Shown piece after piece: positions 29,224 through 37,729 of a stretch of 64,000 bases of DNA (the stretch's first letter is position 1; every line of letters begins with the position of its first letter). The notes under the pieces are model-generated. The model saw only the letters and a list, made by a program, of their open reading frames with translations. It had not been told where the DNA came from and made no database searches. The translations under genes and the position numbers were made by a program. Origin of the DNA: Amycolatopsis sp. FBCC-B4732 (GTDB taxonomy: Bacteria; Actinomycetota; Actinomycetes; Mycobacteriales; Pseudonocardiaceae); assembly GCF_023008405.1 (NCBI RefSeq), contig NZ_CP095376.1:9218501-9282500 (forward strand), read 5' to 3'.

Positions 29224-30138
29224 GTGACCGTGGATTTCGAGCCCTACCGGCGGGAGCTGCTGGCCCACTGCTACCGCATGCTCGGCACCCCCGACGAGGC
29301 CGAGGACGTCGTGCAGGAGACCTACCTCCGCGCGCTCAAGGCGTACGACCGCTTCGAGGGCCGCGCCTCGGTCCGGACCTGGCTCTTCCGGATCGCGACG
29401 AACGCCTGCCTGACGGCCCTGGAGCAACGCGCCCGCCGTCCGCTCCCCTCCGGCCTCGGCGCGCCCGCCACCGACCCGGACGCCCCACCCACCCCGGCCG
29501 AACCGGGTGACGCCTGGCCCCGCCCGATCCCGGACGCGCTGATCACGCCGGAGTCCGCGGACCCGGCGGCCATCGCCGTGGCCCGCGACGGCGTCCGCCT
29601 CGCCCTGATCGCCGGCCTCCAGCTCCTCCCGCCGCGGCAGCGCGCGGTCCTGATCCTGCGCGAGGTGCTGGCCTTCCCGGCGGCGGAGGTCGCGGAGATG
29701 CTCGGCACGACCGTCCCGGCGGTGAAGAGCACCCTCCAGCGAGCCCGCGCCCGGCTGGACACCGGCGCCCCGGACGGCGCGCTGACCGAGCCGGCGCAGG
29801 TCGCCCTGCTGGAGCGCTACATGAGCGCGTTCACGACTTCGGACCTGGCCGCGCTGGAGCAGCTGCTGCGTGAGGACGCGGTGATCGAGCCGGTCCCGTC
29901 CCGCTCGTGGTTCGCGGGGAAACGCACGTGCGTAGCCTTCCTGCGCCACGTGATCGGCGCCCCGGGCGACTGGCGGATGACCCCGACCCGAGCGAACGGC
30001 CACCCCGCGGCGGCCACCTGGCACCGCGGCGAACCGTTCGGCTTGGCGGTGCTGACGCCGGGGACGGGCGGCATCGCGCGGATCACCGTGTTCGGCTTCC
30101 CTGACCTGGTGGCGAAATTCGGTGGTACGCGGCCGTGA
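29224..30138 (+). CDS. ECF sigma factor with C-terminal SnoaL-like domain
   Basis: A 304-residue extracytoplasmic-function sigma factor. Region 2 is YRRELLAHCYRMLGTPDEAEDVVQETYLRALKAYDRF. Region 4 is LPPRQRAVLILREVLAFPAAEVAEMLGTTVPAVKSTLQRARARL. An NTF2/SnoaL-like domain occupies about 185-304 (LLERYMSAFTTSDLAALEQLLREDAVIEP) and in related groups (ECF41/ECF56, SigG/SigJ types) regulates activity. GTG at 29224 gives the normal N-terminus. The frame stays open upstream into the broken DUF4231-like gene. No dedicated anti-sigma gene is adjacent, consistent with self-contained regulation. Confidence 0.93.
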   Translation: MTVDFEPYRRELLAHCYRMLGTPDEAEDVVQETYLRALKAYDRFEGRASVRTWLFRIATNACLTALEQRARRPLPSGLGAPATDPDAPPTPAEPGDAWPRPIPDALITPESADPAAIAVARDGVRLALIAGLQLLPPRQRAVLILREVLAFPAAEVAEMLGTTVPAVKSTLQRARARLDTGAPDGALTEPAQVALLERYMSAFTTSDLAALEQLLREDAVIEPVPSRSWFAGKRTCVAFLRHVIGAPGDWRMTPTRANGHPAAATWHRGEPFGLAVLTPGTGGIARITVFGFPDLVAKFGGTRP

Positions 30139-30139
30139 A

Positions 30140-31375
30140 TCAGCTGTCTTCGCCCAGCGCGATCTTGCCGGTGCGGCGATACCGGGTGGCCGGGTTCCGC
30201 ACGTTCTCTTCGGTCGCCTCCACGAGACCTTCGCTCCGGAGGATGCGAAGCCATCTCGCCACGGTCTGGTCGGTGAGGCCGGTGGCCGCGGCCAGCTCGA
30301 GCCTCGATCGCTCGCCCCGGCCCAACGCGCTCAAGATCTCCTGGCGGCGGTCTGCCCGTCGGGCGCGAGAAACGGAACCGGCCCCGGACGAAGGCAGGAG
30401 CGCTGGGGCGAGCCGATAGCGAGCCCAGCGTCGGTTCCCGGTCTGCACCACGAGCTCGCGGGCGATCAGGTCGCGCAGCTCCTGAGTCGCCACGCGAGAG
30501 TCGACGCGGGTCTCCGTCCGGTAGGTCTGGTTGTCGAGGTGGCCGCCCTCCCGGAGGATCGCGAGGCCGACGCACTGGCTTTCGGACAGACCGTGCTCGC
30601 CCAGCGAGGTGAGCCAATCGACGGTCTCTTCCCCGAGGAGGGTGTGGTTGGGGAAGGTGACGCTGAACGTGCTCACGCGGTTCTTGAAGTCGGGCAAGCT
30701 CATCCGCGCCGCGCGGAGGGCGTTGATCATCGTCCGGATCCCCGACCCGCGGTTCTCACAGATCGCGTGCGTACCTCCGGGAAGCGGAACGTCTTCGAGA
30801 ATGCGGAGGAGGCTGGCGTTCCTCGCCGACGAAATGCCTTCCTCGCCCAGCCGGTCTTCGGTCACCGGTCCGAACAGCCCGCCGGGGTTCCGGACGGTGA
30901 GCCGATCCGGGTACATCTCGACCTGCACCTGCGTTCCGCGCGCTTCGGGCGAGAGGTCGCGGTGGACGAGCGCGTTCACGACGGCTTCCCGCAAGGCGGG
31001 CTCGGGGTACTGCCAGATGTCCGCGCGGCCGGCGCCGCGCACGACCGAACGTCGTGTCATGTTCTTCCGGACGGCGAGGAGCGCGTCGCGGACGATCACC
31101 GGGATTGGTCCCTCGGCCACGACGTTGTCGACGAAGCGCTCGCCGGTCGCGGTGTCGGCGCCGTCGGGGGTCGGGTAGTGGACGAAGGTCAGCATCAACT
31201 GCGGGAAGTGTTCCTGCGGGTAGCTGCCGAGCGCGAGCAGTCCACCCACACTTGCGACGACCGCGCCGCTGTCGTCCACGACCAAAGCCTTGGCCCGCCG
31301 GAGGGCGGGTACGTCGCCGAGTTCGCCGAACGCATACGGCCGACGGGTGCGCAGCCTGGTCAGGAACGCTGTCAC
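30140..31375 (-). CDS. AlbA_2-type ATPase, C-terminal part (HATPase_c_4 + winged helix)
   Basis: 411 residues covering what is normally the second part of an AlbA_2/HATPase protein. The GHKL-like ATP-binding module has the N-box EPALREAVVNALVHRD and the motif ICENRGSGIRTMINALR. The C-terminus has two winged-helix segments (last: RQEILSALGRGERSRLELAAATGLTDQTVARWLRILRSEGLV). GTG start overlaps the stop of the preceding gene (GTGA). Reading upstream in the same frame gives GLADFDETLVTAFLTRLRTRRPYAF, a natural continuation, so the two parts may once have been one gene. Likely a DNA-binding regulator or defence-type ATPase. Confidence 0.82.
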   Translation of the reverse strand: MTAFLTRLRTRRPYAFGELGDVPALRRAKALVVDDSGAVVASVGGLLALGSYPQEHFPQLMLTFVHYPTPDGADTATGERFVDNVVAEGPIPVIVRDALLAVRKNMTRRSVVRGAGRADIWQYPEPALREAVVNALVHRDLSPEARGTQVQVEMYPDRLTVRNPGGLFGPVTEDRLGEEGISSARNASLLRILEDVPLPGGTHAICENRGSGIRTMINALRAARMSLPDFKNRVSTFSVTFPNHTLLGEETVDWLTSLGEHGLSESQCVGLAILREGGHLDNQTYRTETRVDSRVATQELRDLIARELVVQTGNRRWARYRLAPALLPSSGAGSVSRARRADRRQEILSALGRGERSRLELAAATGLTDQTVARWLRILRSEGLVEATEENVRNPATRYRRTGKIALGEDS

Positions 31376-31893
31376 CAGCGTCTCGTCGAAGTCGGCGAGA
31401 CCGGGGCCTCGTCTTCGTGGGGCTGCCCCCGGTTCGCCAGCAGGAGCTGGACCTCGTAGCTGGTGAGTTTGCGGTCGCCGTCACCGACTCGGACGAAGCT
31501 CCCTTGGCTCATTCCGGCGCCGCGGCTGAAGCACGGTTTGCGGAGCGGAGGCAGTTCCGGGACCTCGGCGACCAGGATCCTCGTGCCTTCGAAGTCGTGG
31601 ATGCCGATGTGGGGCCGCACCGGCGGTTCGACGTCGGTCGCGCACATGGCGGCCAGGTCCGACGACATCTGTGCCGGGTCGGCCAGGCCTGTCGAGGCAA
31701 AGCCCGAACTTTCGTCCAGACCGAGGATCAAGGTGCCCCCGCGAGTGTTCGCGAACGCCACGACGGTGTCGCGCGCCGAGCGGGGTAGCCCACCCTCCGC
31801 TCGTTTGACCTCGATGTCGGACACGTCGCTGCCGAGCAACCGGAGGTTCTCGACGATCTCGGCGAGCTCTTCGTCCTGCACCGTCTGCTCCAT
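31372..31893 (-). CDS. AlbA_2 (Schlafen-type) DNA-binding domain protein, N-terminal part
   Basis: 173 residues holding an AlbA_2 domain (DIEVKRAEGGLPRSARDTVVAFANTRGGTLILGLDE; GTRILVAEVPELPPLRKPCF; GSFVRVGDGDRKLTSYEVQLLLANR). In most homologues this is fused to the HATPase module now encoded by the next gene. The end of this frame (PVSPTSTRRW) looks like an out-of-frame reading of the continuous protein. Either a one-base indel split the gene, or the pair is translationally coupled. There is no clear ribosome site, so it may be leaderless. The iterons at 31905-31952 lie 12-59 bases upstream. Confidence 0.82.
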   Translation of the reverse strand: MEQTVQDEELAEIVENLRLLGSDVSDIEVKRAEGGLPRSARDTVVAFANTRGGTLILGLDESSGFASTGLADPAQMSSDLAAMCATDVEPPVRPHIGIHDFEGTRILVAEVPELPPLRKPCFSRGAGMSQGSFVRVGDGDRKLTSYEVQLLLANRGQPHEDEAPVSPTSTRRW

Positions 31894-31904
31894 CGCGTCG
31901 GCCG

Positions 31905-31952
31905 CATGCTAGTTGCCATGCTAATTGACAAGCTAGTTAGCAGGCTACGCCG
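31905..31952. repeat. 12-bp iterons upstream of the AlbA_2 gene
   Basis: Four head-to-tail 12-bp units: CATGCTAGTTGC, CATGCTAATTGA, CAAGCTAGTTAG, CAGGCTACGCCG (the last is degenerate). They form an A/T-rich island in GC-rich DNA. They lie exactly where the promoter of the AlbA_2/HATPase pair must be, so they are probably its operator, perhaps autoregulatory through the C-terminal winged helices. Confidence 0.75.
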
Positions 31953-31975
31953 CGTGATGGATGAGAACTCACTGT

Positions 31976-32018
31976 GGTCGTGAGTGGTGAGCCAGGACCG
32001 GGCTCACCACTCACGACC
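31976..32018. terminator. Perfect 18-bp terminator hairpin after the GH92 gene
   Basis: GGTCGTGAGTGGTGAGCC pairs without mismatch with GGCTCACCACTCACGACC across a 7-base loop, two bases beyond the stop of the GH92 gene (minus strand). The first eleven bases of the arm are identical to the arm of the terminator at 7161. Confidence 0.9.
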
Positions 32019-32020
32019 GG

Positions 32021-35000
32021 TCACGCCAGGGTGAGCGCGTAGATCTCCACCCTCGGGTCGTTCGGCAGGCTCACCGACTGCACCGTCTTCCCGCCGTCCA
32101 GCGCGGCCGAAATCCCGAACAGCCGCACCGGCGGGCCGTCCACCCCGCTCCCGGCCTTGATCCGGTGCGGCATCTCCAGCACCACCGGCGACCCGGACCC
32201 GGCCCAGTCGCCGAACGTCGCCGTCAGGTCGGCGCTGGTCCCGTCCGTGTAGTGCGCGGTCAGCGTCGTCGTCACCGGCCCGTTGTGCGACGCCCCGACG
32301 AGCCGCAACGCGCCATGCTGACCGGCCGGCAGCAACAGCGACTGCCCGCGAGCCTCCACGAAGTTGGGCGAAGTCCCCGAAGCGTCCGGAGCCGCGTAGG
32401 TCACGCCGTCCCAGACGACCGGGCCCGCCGGCGGGAGCAGGGAAGCGTCGTAGCTCCAGCCGCCGCCGTCGAAGTTGCCTTCCGTCGACGCCGCCACCGT
32501 GGCCGTGCCGTCGTGGTCGAGGTCGCGGGAGAGGTCCACCGCGCACTGTGCGCCAGAAGACGCGCACACCGACGGCGTCCGGACCTCGACCGTCGCCGAG
32601 CGCGAGACGCTGTTCGCGCCCAGCCCGTTCACCTTCACCTGCACCGGGTACGTCCCCGGTGCGGTCCCGGCCGGCACCGTCAGCGTGATCGGCGCGGTCT
32701 TCTGCACCGGCAGCCGCCCCGACCAGATCAGCTGCAGCGGCTGGACCTGGGCCTTCCACTTCGGAGGCGCGGACACCGAAACCGTCACCGGCTGCAGCGC
32801 CGGGTTCTGGGCCAGCACGTCCAGGTCGAGGTGCACCTGCTGCGCCGCCCCCGCCGGGATCACCACGGACGTCTGCCGCAGCGACGCGTCGACGTGCCGC
32901 CGCGGGTCACCGGCCGCGTTGTTCACCGAAGGCGGCGTCGCGCCCGGCGACGTGCCCCACGACGACGGCTTGGAACCGAGCTTGTGCGAAAGCGTCCCGC
33001 CGTGCGCCAGCGCGGACCAGTCCAGCGACGTCTGCCGGACGTCGCGGCCGTTCAGCGACACGGTCTGGATGTACCGGTTCGCGTCGGAAGCCCCCGGCGC
33101 GGTCACGGTCAGCGTGCCGCCCTGGGTGCGCCCGTACTGTCCGATCCGGACGGTCGCCGACTCGAACTGCGGGCTCGACACCGCGAGGAAGTTCGCGCCG
33201 CTCATCGTCGGGTACAGCCCGAGCGAGGAGAAGACGTACCAGGCGGACATCGTGCCGAGGTCGTCGTTGCCGGTCATGCCGTCGGGGCCGGTGGTGAACA
33301 GCGTCATCGCCGCGCGGACGACGGTGGCCGTCTTCGCCGGCGCGCCGACCCAGTTGTACATGTAGGGCGCGAGCAGGTCGGGTTCGTTGTTCGGGTTGTA
33401 GGTCGCCTTGCCGTAGTAGTCGTACGGGCTGGCGATCCAGTCCTTCCGCGCCGTCCCCGCGGGGTCGGAAAGCAGGTTGCCGTACGCGAAGAACGAGTCG
33501 AGGCGCTTCTCGGTCGTCGTGCGCCCGCCCATCAGCGAGACCAGCCCGGCCGGGTCCTGCGGCGCGAGCCACTGGTACTGGTAGGCGCCGCCTTCGTGGA
33601 ACTGGTGGTCGGCGTCGACCGGGTTGTACGGCGTGAGGAACGTGCCTTCGGTGGTGCGCGGGCGGAACTGCTGGATCGAGGAGTCCCACAGGTTGCGGTA
33701 CCACTGGCCGCGGTCGGCGAACAGCTTCGCGTCGGCGTTGTGCCCGAGCCCGCGGGCCATCAACGCCAGCGCCGCGTCGGCCGCCGAGTACTCCATGGTC
33801 GCCGACGCCGGGTGCTCGCAGTCGTTGTCGCCGCCCTTGGCCGCGCAGTCCTTGCCGAGCTCCAGACCGCTCGGGATGTACCCGCGGTCGTTGTAGTAGC
33901 CGACGCCGGAGCGGCCGTTGTACGGCGAATCGGCGGGCGGCGTGCTCGTCGCGTTCTTCTTGAGCAGCGCGTACGCCTCTTCTTCGTGCCCGGCGAGCAG
34001 GCCCTTCGACCACGCTTCGACCAGGAACGGCGTCACCGGGTCGCCGGTCATGATGTTGGTTTCGCTCTCGGCCAGCGCCCAGCGCGGCAGCCACCCGCCG
34101 TCCCGCCCGATCGCGACGACCGACAGGGCGACGTCCCGCGCGACCTGCGGCTCGAGCATCTCCAGCAGCTGGTTCTGCGGCCGGTAGGTGTCCCACAGCG
34201 AGAAGTTCTGGTACGGCGTGTAGCCGCTCGCGGTGTGCACCTTGCCGTCGAAGCCGGTGTACGCGCCATCGGTGTCGCCGGCCAGGTTCGGGTGCAGCTG
34301 CGCGTGGTAGAGCGCGGTGTAGAACGCCGTCTGCCGGTCGGTCGTGCCGCCGCCGATCTTGATCGCGCCGAGCTTGTCGGCCCACTGCTGGTGCAGCGCG
34401 GCGCGGGTGGCGTCGAAGTCGTAGTCCGATGTCTCCGCGGCGAGGTTCTTCCGCGCGCCGTCGAGACCGGTGTAGGACAGGCCGACCTTGAGCACGACGT
34501 CGTGGTCGGTGCTCGCGTCGAAGCTGGCCCAGGCGCCGTTGCCGCCGGTACCCGCGGCGTCGCGGCTGCCCGGCGTGCGCGTCGAGTCGCGCCAGGTGCC
34601 GTACGAGCTGAACGGCCGGTCGAAGGTCGCGGTGAAGTAGACGGTGTGCTCGTCGTGCCCGGCGCAGAAGCCGCCGGCTTTGACCCGCCCTTCGAGCGTC
34701 CGGTCACCGACGACGTGGATTTCGGAGTCCTTCACGGACTGGTTGGCCTGGCCGGTGTTGAACAGGACGTTCGCCTGCCCGGTCGAGGGGAACGTGTAGC
34801 GCTGCCAGCCGGTGCGCGCGGTCGCGGTCAGCTCGGCGTTCACGCCGTACTTCTTCAGCCCGACGCGGTAGTAGCCGGGCTCGGCGTGCTCGTCGTCGTG
34901 GCTGTACCCGGACTTGTAGGCGTTCTTGTCGACGCTGTCGACGGCGCCGGTGGTCGGCATGATCGGCAGCTCGCCCATCACGCCGCAGCCGACGCCGGAC

Positions 35001-35266
35001 AGGTGCGTCTGGCTGAAGCCGTAGATCGCGTTCTGCAGGTAGTCGTAGCCGCCCTGACCGCCGGTGTCCGGGCTGACCTGCACCATGCCGAAGGGCGCGC
35101 TCGCGCCGGGGAACGTGTTGCCGAAGTTCTGCGTGCCGACGAACGGGTTGACCAGGCTCACCGGATCCGCCGGGGCGGGCGCGGCCTGCGCCGCGGCGGG
35201 TGCCAGGCCGACGACCACCACCCCCGCGGCCACCGCGGCGGCGATCCGTCTGCTCTGCGACCACAT
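32021..35266 (-). CDS. Secreted GH92 family alpha-mannosidase
   Basis: A 1081-residue secreted glycosidase. The signal peptide is residues 1-29 (RR, hydrophobic core AAAVAAGVVVVGLA, cleavage after AQA). The GH92 two-domain catalytic unit (about 35-760) begins VNPFVGTQNFGNTFPGASAPFGMVQVSPDT. It includes NFSLWDTYRPQNQLLEMLEP, the Glu-rich NEPDLLAPYMYNW loop, and MTGNDDLGTMSAWYVFSSLGLYP with the Asp pair of the catalytic base. GH92 enzymes are calcium-dependent exo-alpha-mannosidases. The C-terminal 300 residues add an Ig-like NEW3-type module (PAGTAPGTYPVQVKVNG) and an NPCBM-like sugar-binding domain. A LacI-type palindrome lies 20 bases upstream. Confidence 0.95.
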   Translation of the reverse strand: MWSQSRRIAAAVAAGVVVVGLAPAAAQAAPAPADPVSLVNPFVGTQNFGNTFPGASAPFGMVQVSPDTGGQGGYDYLQNAIYGFSQTHLSGVGCGVMGELPIMPTTGAVDSVDKNAYKSGYSHDDEHAEPGYYRVGLKKYGVNAELTATARTGWQRYTFPSTGQANVLFNTGQANQSVKDSEIHVVGDRTLEGRVKAGGFCAGHDEHTVYFTATFDRPFSSYGTWRDSTRTPGSRDAAGTGGNGAWASFDASTDHDVVLKVGLSYTGLDGARKNLAAETSDYDFDATRAALHQQWADKLGAIKIGGGTTDRQTAFYTALYHAQLHPNLAGDTDGAYTGFDGKVHTASGYTPYQNFSLWDTYRPQNQLLEMLEPQVARDVALSVVAIGRDGGWLPRWALAESETNIMTGDPVTPFLVEAWSKGLLAGHEEEAYALLKKNATSTPPADSPYNGRSGVGYYNDRGYIPSGLELGKDCAAKGGDNDCEHPASATMEYSAADAALALMARGLGHNADAKLFADRGQWYRNLWDSSIQQFRPRTTEGTFLTPYNPVDADHQFHEGGAYQYQWLAPQDPAGLVSLMGGRTTTEKRLDSFFAYGNLLSDPAGTARKDWIASPYDYYGKATYNPNNEPDLLAPYMYNWVGAPAKTATVVRAAMTLFTTGPDGMTGNDDLGTMSAWYVFSSLGLYPTMSGANFLAVSSPQFESATVRIGQYGRTQGGTLTVTAPGASDANRYIQTVSLNGRDVRQTSLDWSALAHGGTLSHKLGSKPSSWGTSPGATPPSVNNAAGDPRRHVDASLRQTSVVIPAGAAQQVHLDLDVLAQNPALQPVTVSVSAPPKWKAQVQPLQLIWSGRLPVQKTAPITLTVPAGTAPGTYPVQVKVNGLGANSVSRSATVEVRTPSVCASSGAQCAVDLSRDLDHDGTATVAASTEGNFDGGGWSYDASLLPPAGPVVWDGVTYAAPDASGTSPNFVEARGQSLLLPAGQHGALRLVGASHNGPVTTTLTAHYTDGTSADLTATFGDWAGSGSPVVLEMPHRIKAGSGVDGPPVRLFGISAALDGGKTVQSVSLPNDPRVEIYALTLA

Positions 35267-35285
35267 GGGCGCACCTCCCAGGAGA

Positions 35286-35299
35286 TGACAACGTTGTCA
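35286..35299. promoter_or_regulatory. LacI-type operator upstream of the GH92 mannosidase
   Basis: TGACAACGTTGTCA, a perfect 14-bp palindrome with the central CG typical of LacI-family operators, 20 bases before the mannosidase start codon. No LacI gene is near, so regulation is probably by a distant repressor of glycan-use genes. Confidence 0.8.
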
Positions 35300-35369
35300 A
35301 ACGTCGACCGGCGGTCAGGCCCGCGGTCGGTGAGCCACCTTGCCACCTGGATGCGGCTTTTGGAAGACC

Positions 35370-36686
35370 TCAACCGGCCGCTTGACGCAGCAGCCGGGCG
35401 GCCTCGCCGACAGCGTTGTCGGCGAGGTTGCCGTAGCCGAGGACGAGCGCGGGCTCTCCCGGCGCGGCGCGGTAGTCGTCGAGATCGGCCACCTTGACAC
35501 CGTTCTCGCGCGCCGCCCGCACGACGGGTTTCGCGTCCCGGCCGAGGTGCAGGACGAGGTGGAGGCCGGCCGCGGCGCCGGAGAGCCGGGCGGGCCCGAG
35601 CGCCTCGACGAGCCGGTCGCGCCGCGCGCGGTACCGCAGCCGCGCGGCCCGCAGGTACCGGTCGTAGCCGCCGCTCCCGACGAACCCGGCGAGCGCCAGC
35701 TGGTCGACGACGGGCGGCGCGTGTCCCGCGACGGTCCACTGTGGAGGAACGACCGCCCAGCCGAGCCCGAGCGCCGGGCTGAGCGTCTTGCTGACGGACC
35801 CGAAGAGCGCGACCCGGCCCGGATCGGTGCCCTGGACCGTGCCGACCGGCCGCCGGTCGTACCGGAACTCGGCGTCGTAGTCGTCTTCGAGGACGAGCCC
35901 GTCGGCTTCCCTCGCCCAGGCGAGGAGTTCGGCCCGCCGCCGCGGTGAAAGCACGACACCGGTGGGGAACTGGTGCGCGGGCGTGACGAGCACGGCCCGC
36001 GTCCCGCCCGGGATCCGCCCGACGTCGATGCCTTCCTCGTCGACCGGAACCGGATCGATCGCCATCCCGGTCGCCGCGGCGGCGCGGTGCAACCGCGTCC
36101 ACCCGGGATCTTCGACGGCCAGCCGTGTGACGCCCTTCTCTTGCAGGGCAAGGCAAACGCGGGTGACGCCGTCGGTGACACCGCCGCAGATCACGACGTC
36201 GTCCGTCTCGGCGCCGCGGACCCGCCGCAGGTAGTCACTCAGGACTTTGCGCAACCGGGGGTGGCCGCCCGGCTCGGGCAGCCCGAAGTCGGTGTGCGGC
36301 ACGGTGGTGAGCACCTCACGCACGGCGTCCGCCCACCGCTGCCGCGGGAAGTGCCGCAGGTCGGGCAGCCCGGGGGCGAGGTCGTACCGAGGCGGCGCCG
36401 GCCGGGCCGGCGGCTGGGCGGCGACGGCGCCCCCGACCCGCCGGACCCGGGTGGCGGAGCCGGTGCGCCCGTCGAGGTACCCCTCGGCGACGAGCTGCGC
36501 GTACGCCTGCGTCACGACCCACCGCGAGCAGCCGAGGTCGGCGGCGAGCTGACGGCTCGGCGGTACCGCGACGCCGTCTTCGAGCCCGCGGATCGCCTTG
36601 CGCAGGGCGCGTGCGAGCTGCTCGTGCTTCGGCCCCTGTCCGGTCAGCTCCAGCAGGACGCCCCAATTGGTCTGTGATCCGGCCAC
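35370..36686 (-). CDS. MocR/PdxR-like GntR regulator with aminotransferase domain
   Basis: A 438-residue fusion. Its GntR winged helix is about residues 18-82 (QLARALRKAIRGLEDGVAVPPSRQLAADLGCSRWVVTQAYAQLVAEGYLDGR). It is joined to a fold-type-I PLP aminotransferase domain that has VEDPGW, LEDDYDAEFRY and the PLP-lysine motif GSVSKTLSPALGLGW. Such proteins sense PLP or amino compounds. The divergent aldo/keto reductase gene, 47 bases away, is the likely target, since many PdxR/MocR proteins control pyridoxal-metabolising enzymes including aldo/keto reductases (inference). Confidence 0.94.
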   Translation of the reverse strand: MAGSQTNWGVLLELTGQGPKHEQLARALRKAIRGLEDGVAVPPSRQLAADLGCSRWVVTQAYAQLVAEGYLDGRTGSATRVRRVGGAVAAQPPARPAPPRYDLAPGLPDLRHFPRQRWADAVREVLTTVPHTDFGLPEPGGHPRLRKVLSDYLRRVRGAETDDVVICGGVTDGVTRVCLALQEKGVTRLAVEDPGWTRLHRAAAATGMAIDPVPVDEEGIDVGRIPGGTRAVLVTPAHQFPTGVVLSPRRRAELLAWAREADGLVLEDDYDAEFRYDRRPVGTVQGTDPGRVALFGSVSKTLSPALGLGWAVVPPQWTVAGHAPPVVDQLALAGFVGSGGYDRYLRAARLRYRARRDRLVEALGPARLSGAAAGLHLVLHLGRDAKPVVRAARENGVKVADLDDYRAAPGEPALVLGYGNLADNAVGEAARLLRQAAG

Positions 36687-36733
36687 GGCATTGGACTGTA
36701 GTACCGGACCGATTCCCCTTTAGGTTCGTCTCC

Positions 36734-37729
36734 ATGAAGAAGGTGGAACTGGGCCGGACCGGTCAGCACGTCAGCCAGGTGTCGCTGGGCTGCATGACGA
36801 TGGGCACGTCGACCGGCGAACCGGCGTCGGCCCGCATCCTGGACGCGTACCTCGACGCCGGGGGCGACTTCCTCGACACGGCGAACTGCTACGCCTGGTG
36901 GGCCGGGCCGTCTTGCACCGGCGGCGAAAGCGAAGCCCTGCTCGGCCGGCTCATGAAGGGCCGCCGGGACCGGGTCTTCCTGGCGACGAAGGTCTCCGCG
37001 CAACCCCTGGACCTGCCCGCGGCCCGCGCCGCCGCCCGCCCCGACGGCACGACGGACTGGGAAGCCCGGGAGCGGACGTACGAAGGCGCGAGCGCCGCGG
37101 TGATCCGGCGTTCGGTGGAGGAAAGCCTGCGGCGCTTGGGAACGGACCACATCGACCTGTACTACGTCCACGTCGACCTCCGCCGCGAACCGCTGGAGGA
37201 GACCCTGTCCGCTTTGGACGGTCTGGTCCGCGCGGGAAAGGTCCGGTACACGGGTTGGAGCAACGTCCGCGCGTGGCGCCTCGAACGCATCCGCGCCTTG
37301 GCCGCGGCGAACGGCTGGGCGTCCCCGGTCGCGGTCCAGGTCCAGCACTCGTACCTGCGGCCGACGGGCGCCGACGTCCCGTCGATCGCGGGCGGCGAGC
37401 TCCTGGACTGGCTTTCGCTGCACCCGGACGTCTCCCTGGCCGCGTATTCCGCCCTGCTGCGCGGGATCTACGACGACGCGGCCTACCGGGAGTCCACTCC
37501 GATCTGGCGCGCGTACGCCGGTCCGGACTCCGAAGCGCGGCTGGCCGCGGTGGCGAAGGTGGCCTCCGCGCTCGACGCGTCCGGCAACCAGGTGGCGCTG
37601 GCGTGGTTGCTCCACAAGGGAGTGATCCCGCTGATCGGCCCGCGAACCTGGGAGCACTACGAGTCGATCGCGCCGGCGTTCACTTTGGAGCTCACCGAGG
37701 AGCACCTGTCCCTTTTGGACAACGCGTGA
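36734..37729 (+). CDS. Aldo/keto reductase
   Basis: A 331-residue NADPH-dependent TIM-barrel oxidoreductase. Catalytic tetrad positions: Asp and Tyr in DFLDTANCYAWW, Lys in FLATKVS, His in YYVHVD. The cofactor end shows GWSNVRAWRL and a C-terminal Arg-containing IPLIGPRTWEHYES. Length and motifs fit the AKR family that includes sugar and pyridoxal reductases. ATG at 36734. It ends immediately before the convergent response regulator. The divergent MocR gene is the probable regulator. Confidence 0.94.
   Translation: MKKVELGRTGQHVSQVSLGCMTMGTSTGEPASARILDAYLDAGGDFLDTANCYAWWAGPSCTGGESEALLGRLMKGRRDRVFLATKVSAQPLDLPAARAAARPDGTTDWEARERTYEGASAAVIRRSVEESLRRLGTDHIDLYYVHVDLRREPLEETLSALDGLVRAGKVRYTGWSNVRAWRLERIRALAAANGWASPVAVQVQHSYLRPTGADVPSIAGGELLDWLSLHPDVSLAAYSALLRGIYDDAAYRESTPIWRAYAGPDSEARLAAVAKVASALDASGNQVALAWLLHKGVIPLIGPRTWEHYESIAPAFTLELTEEHLSLLDNA

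Noticed and set aside
32165..35497. 1110-codon open frame on the plus strand opposite the GH92 gene
   Set aside because: Arg/Val/Gly-rich antisense reading of a high-GC gene; no domain, no ribosome site, and the minus-strand protein is a clear secreted GH92.
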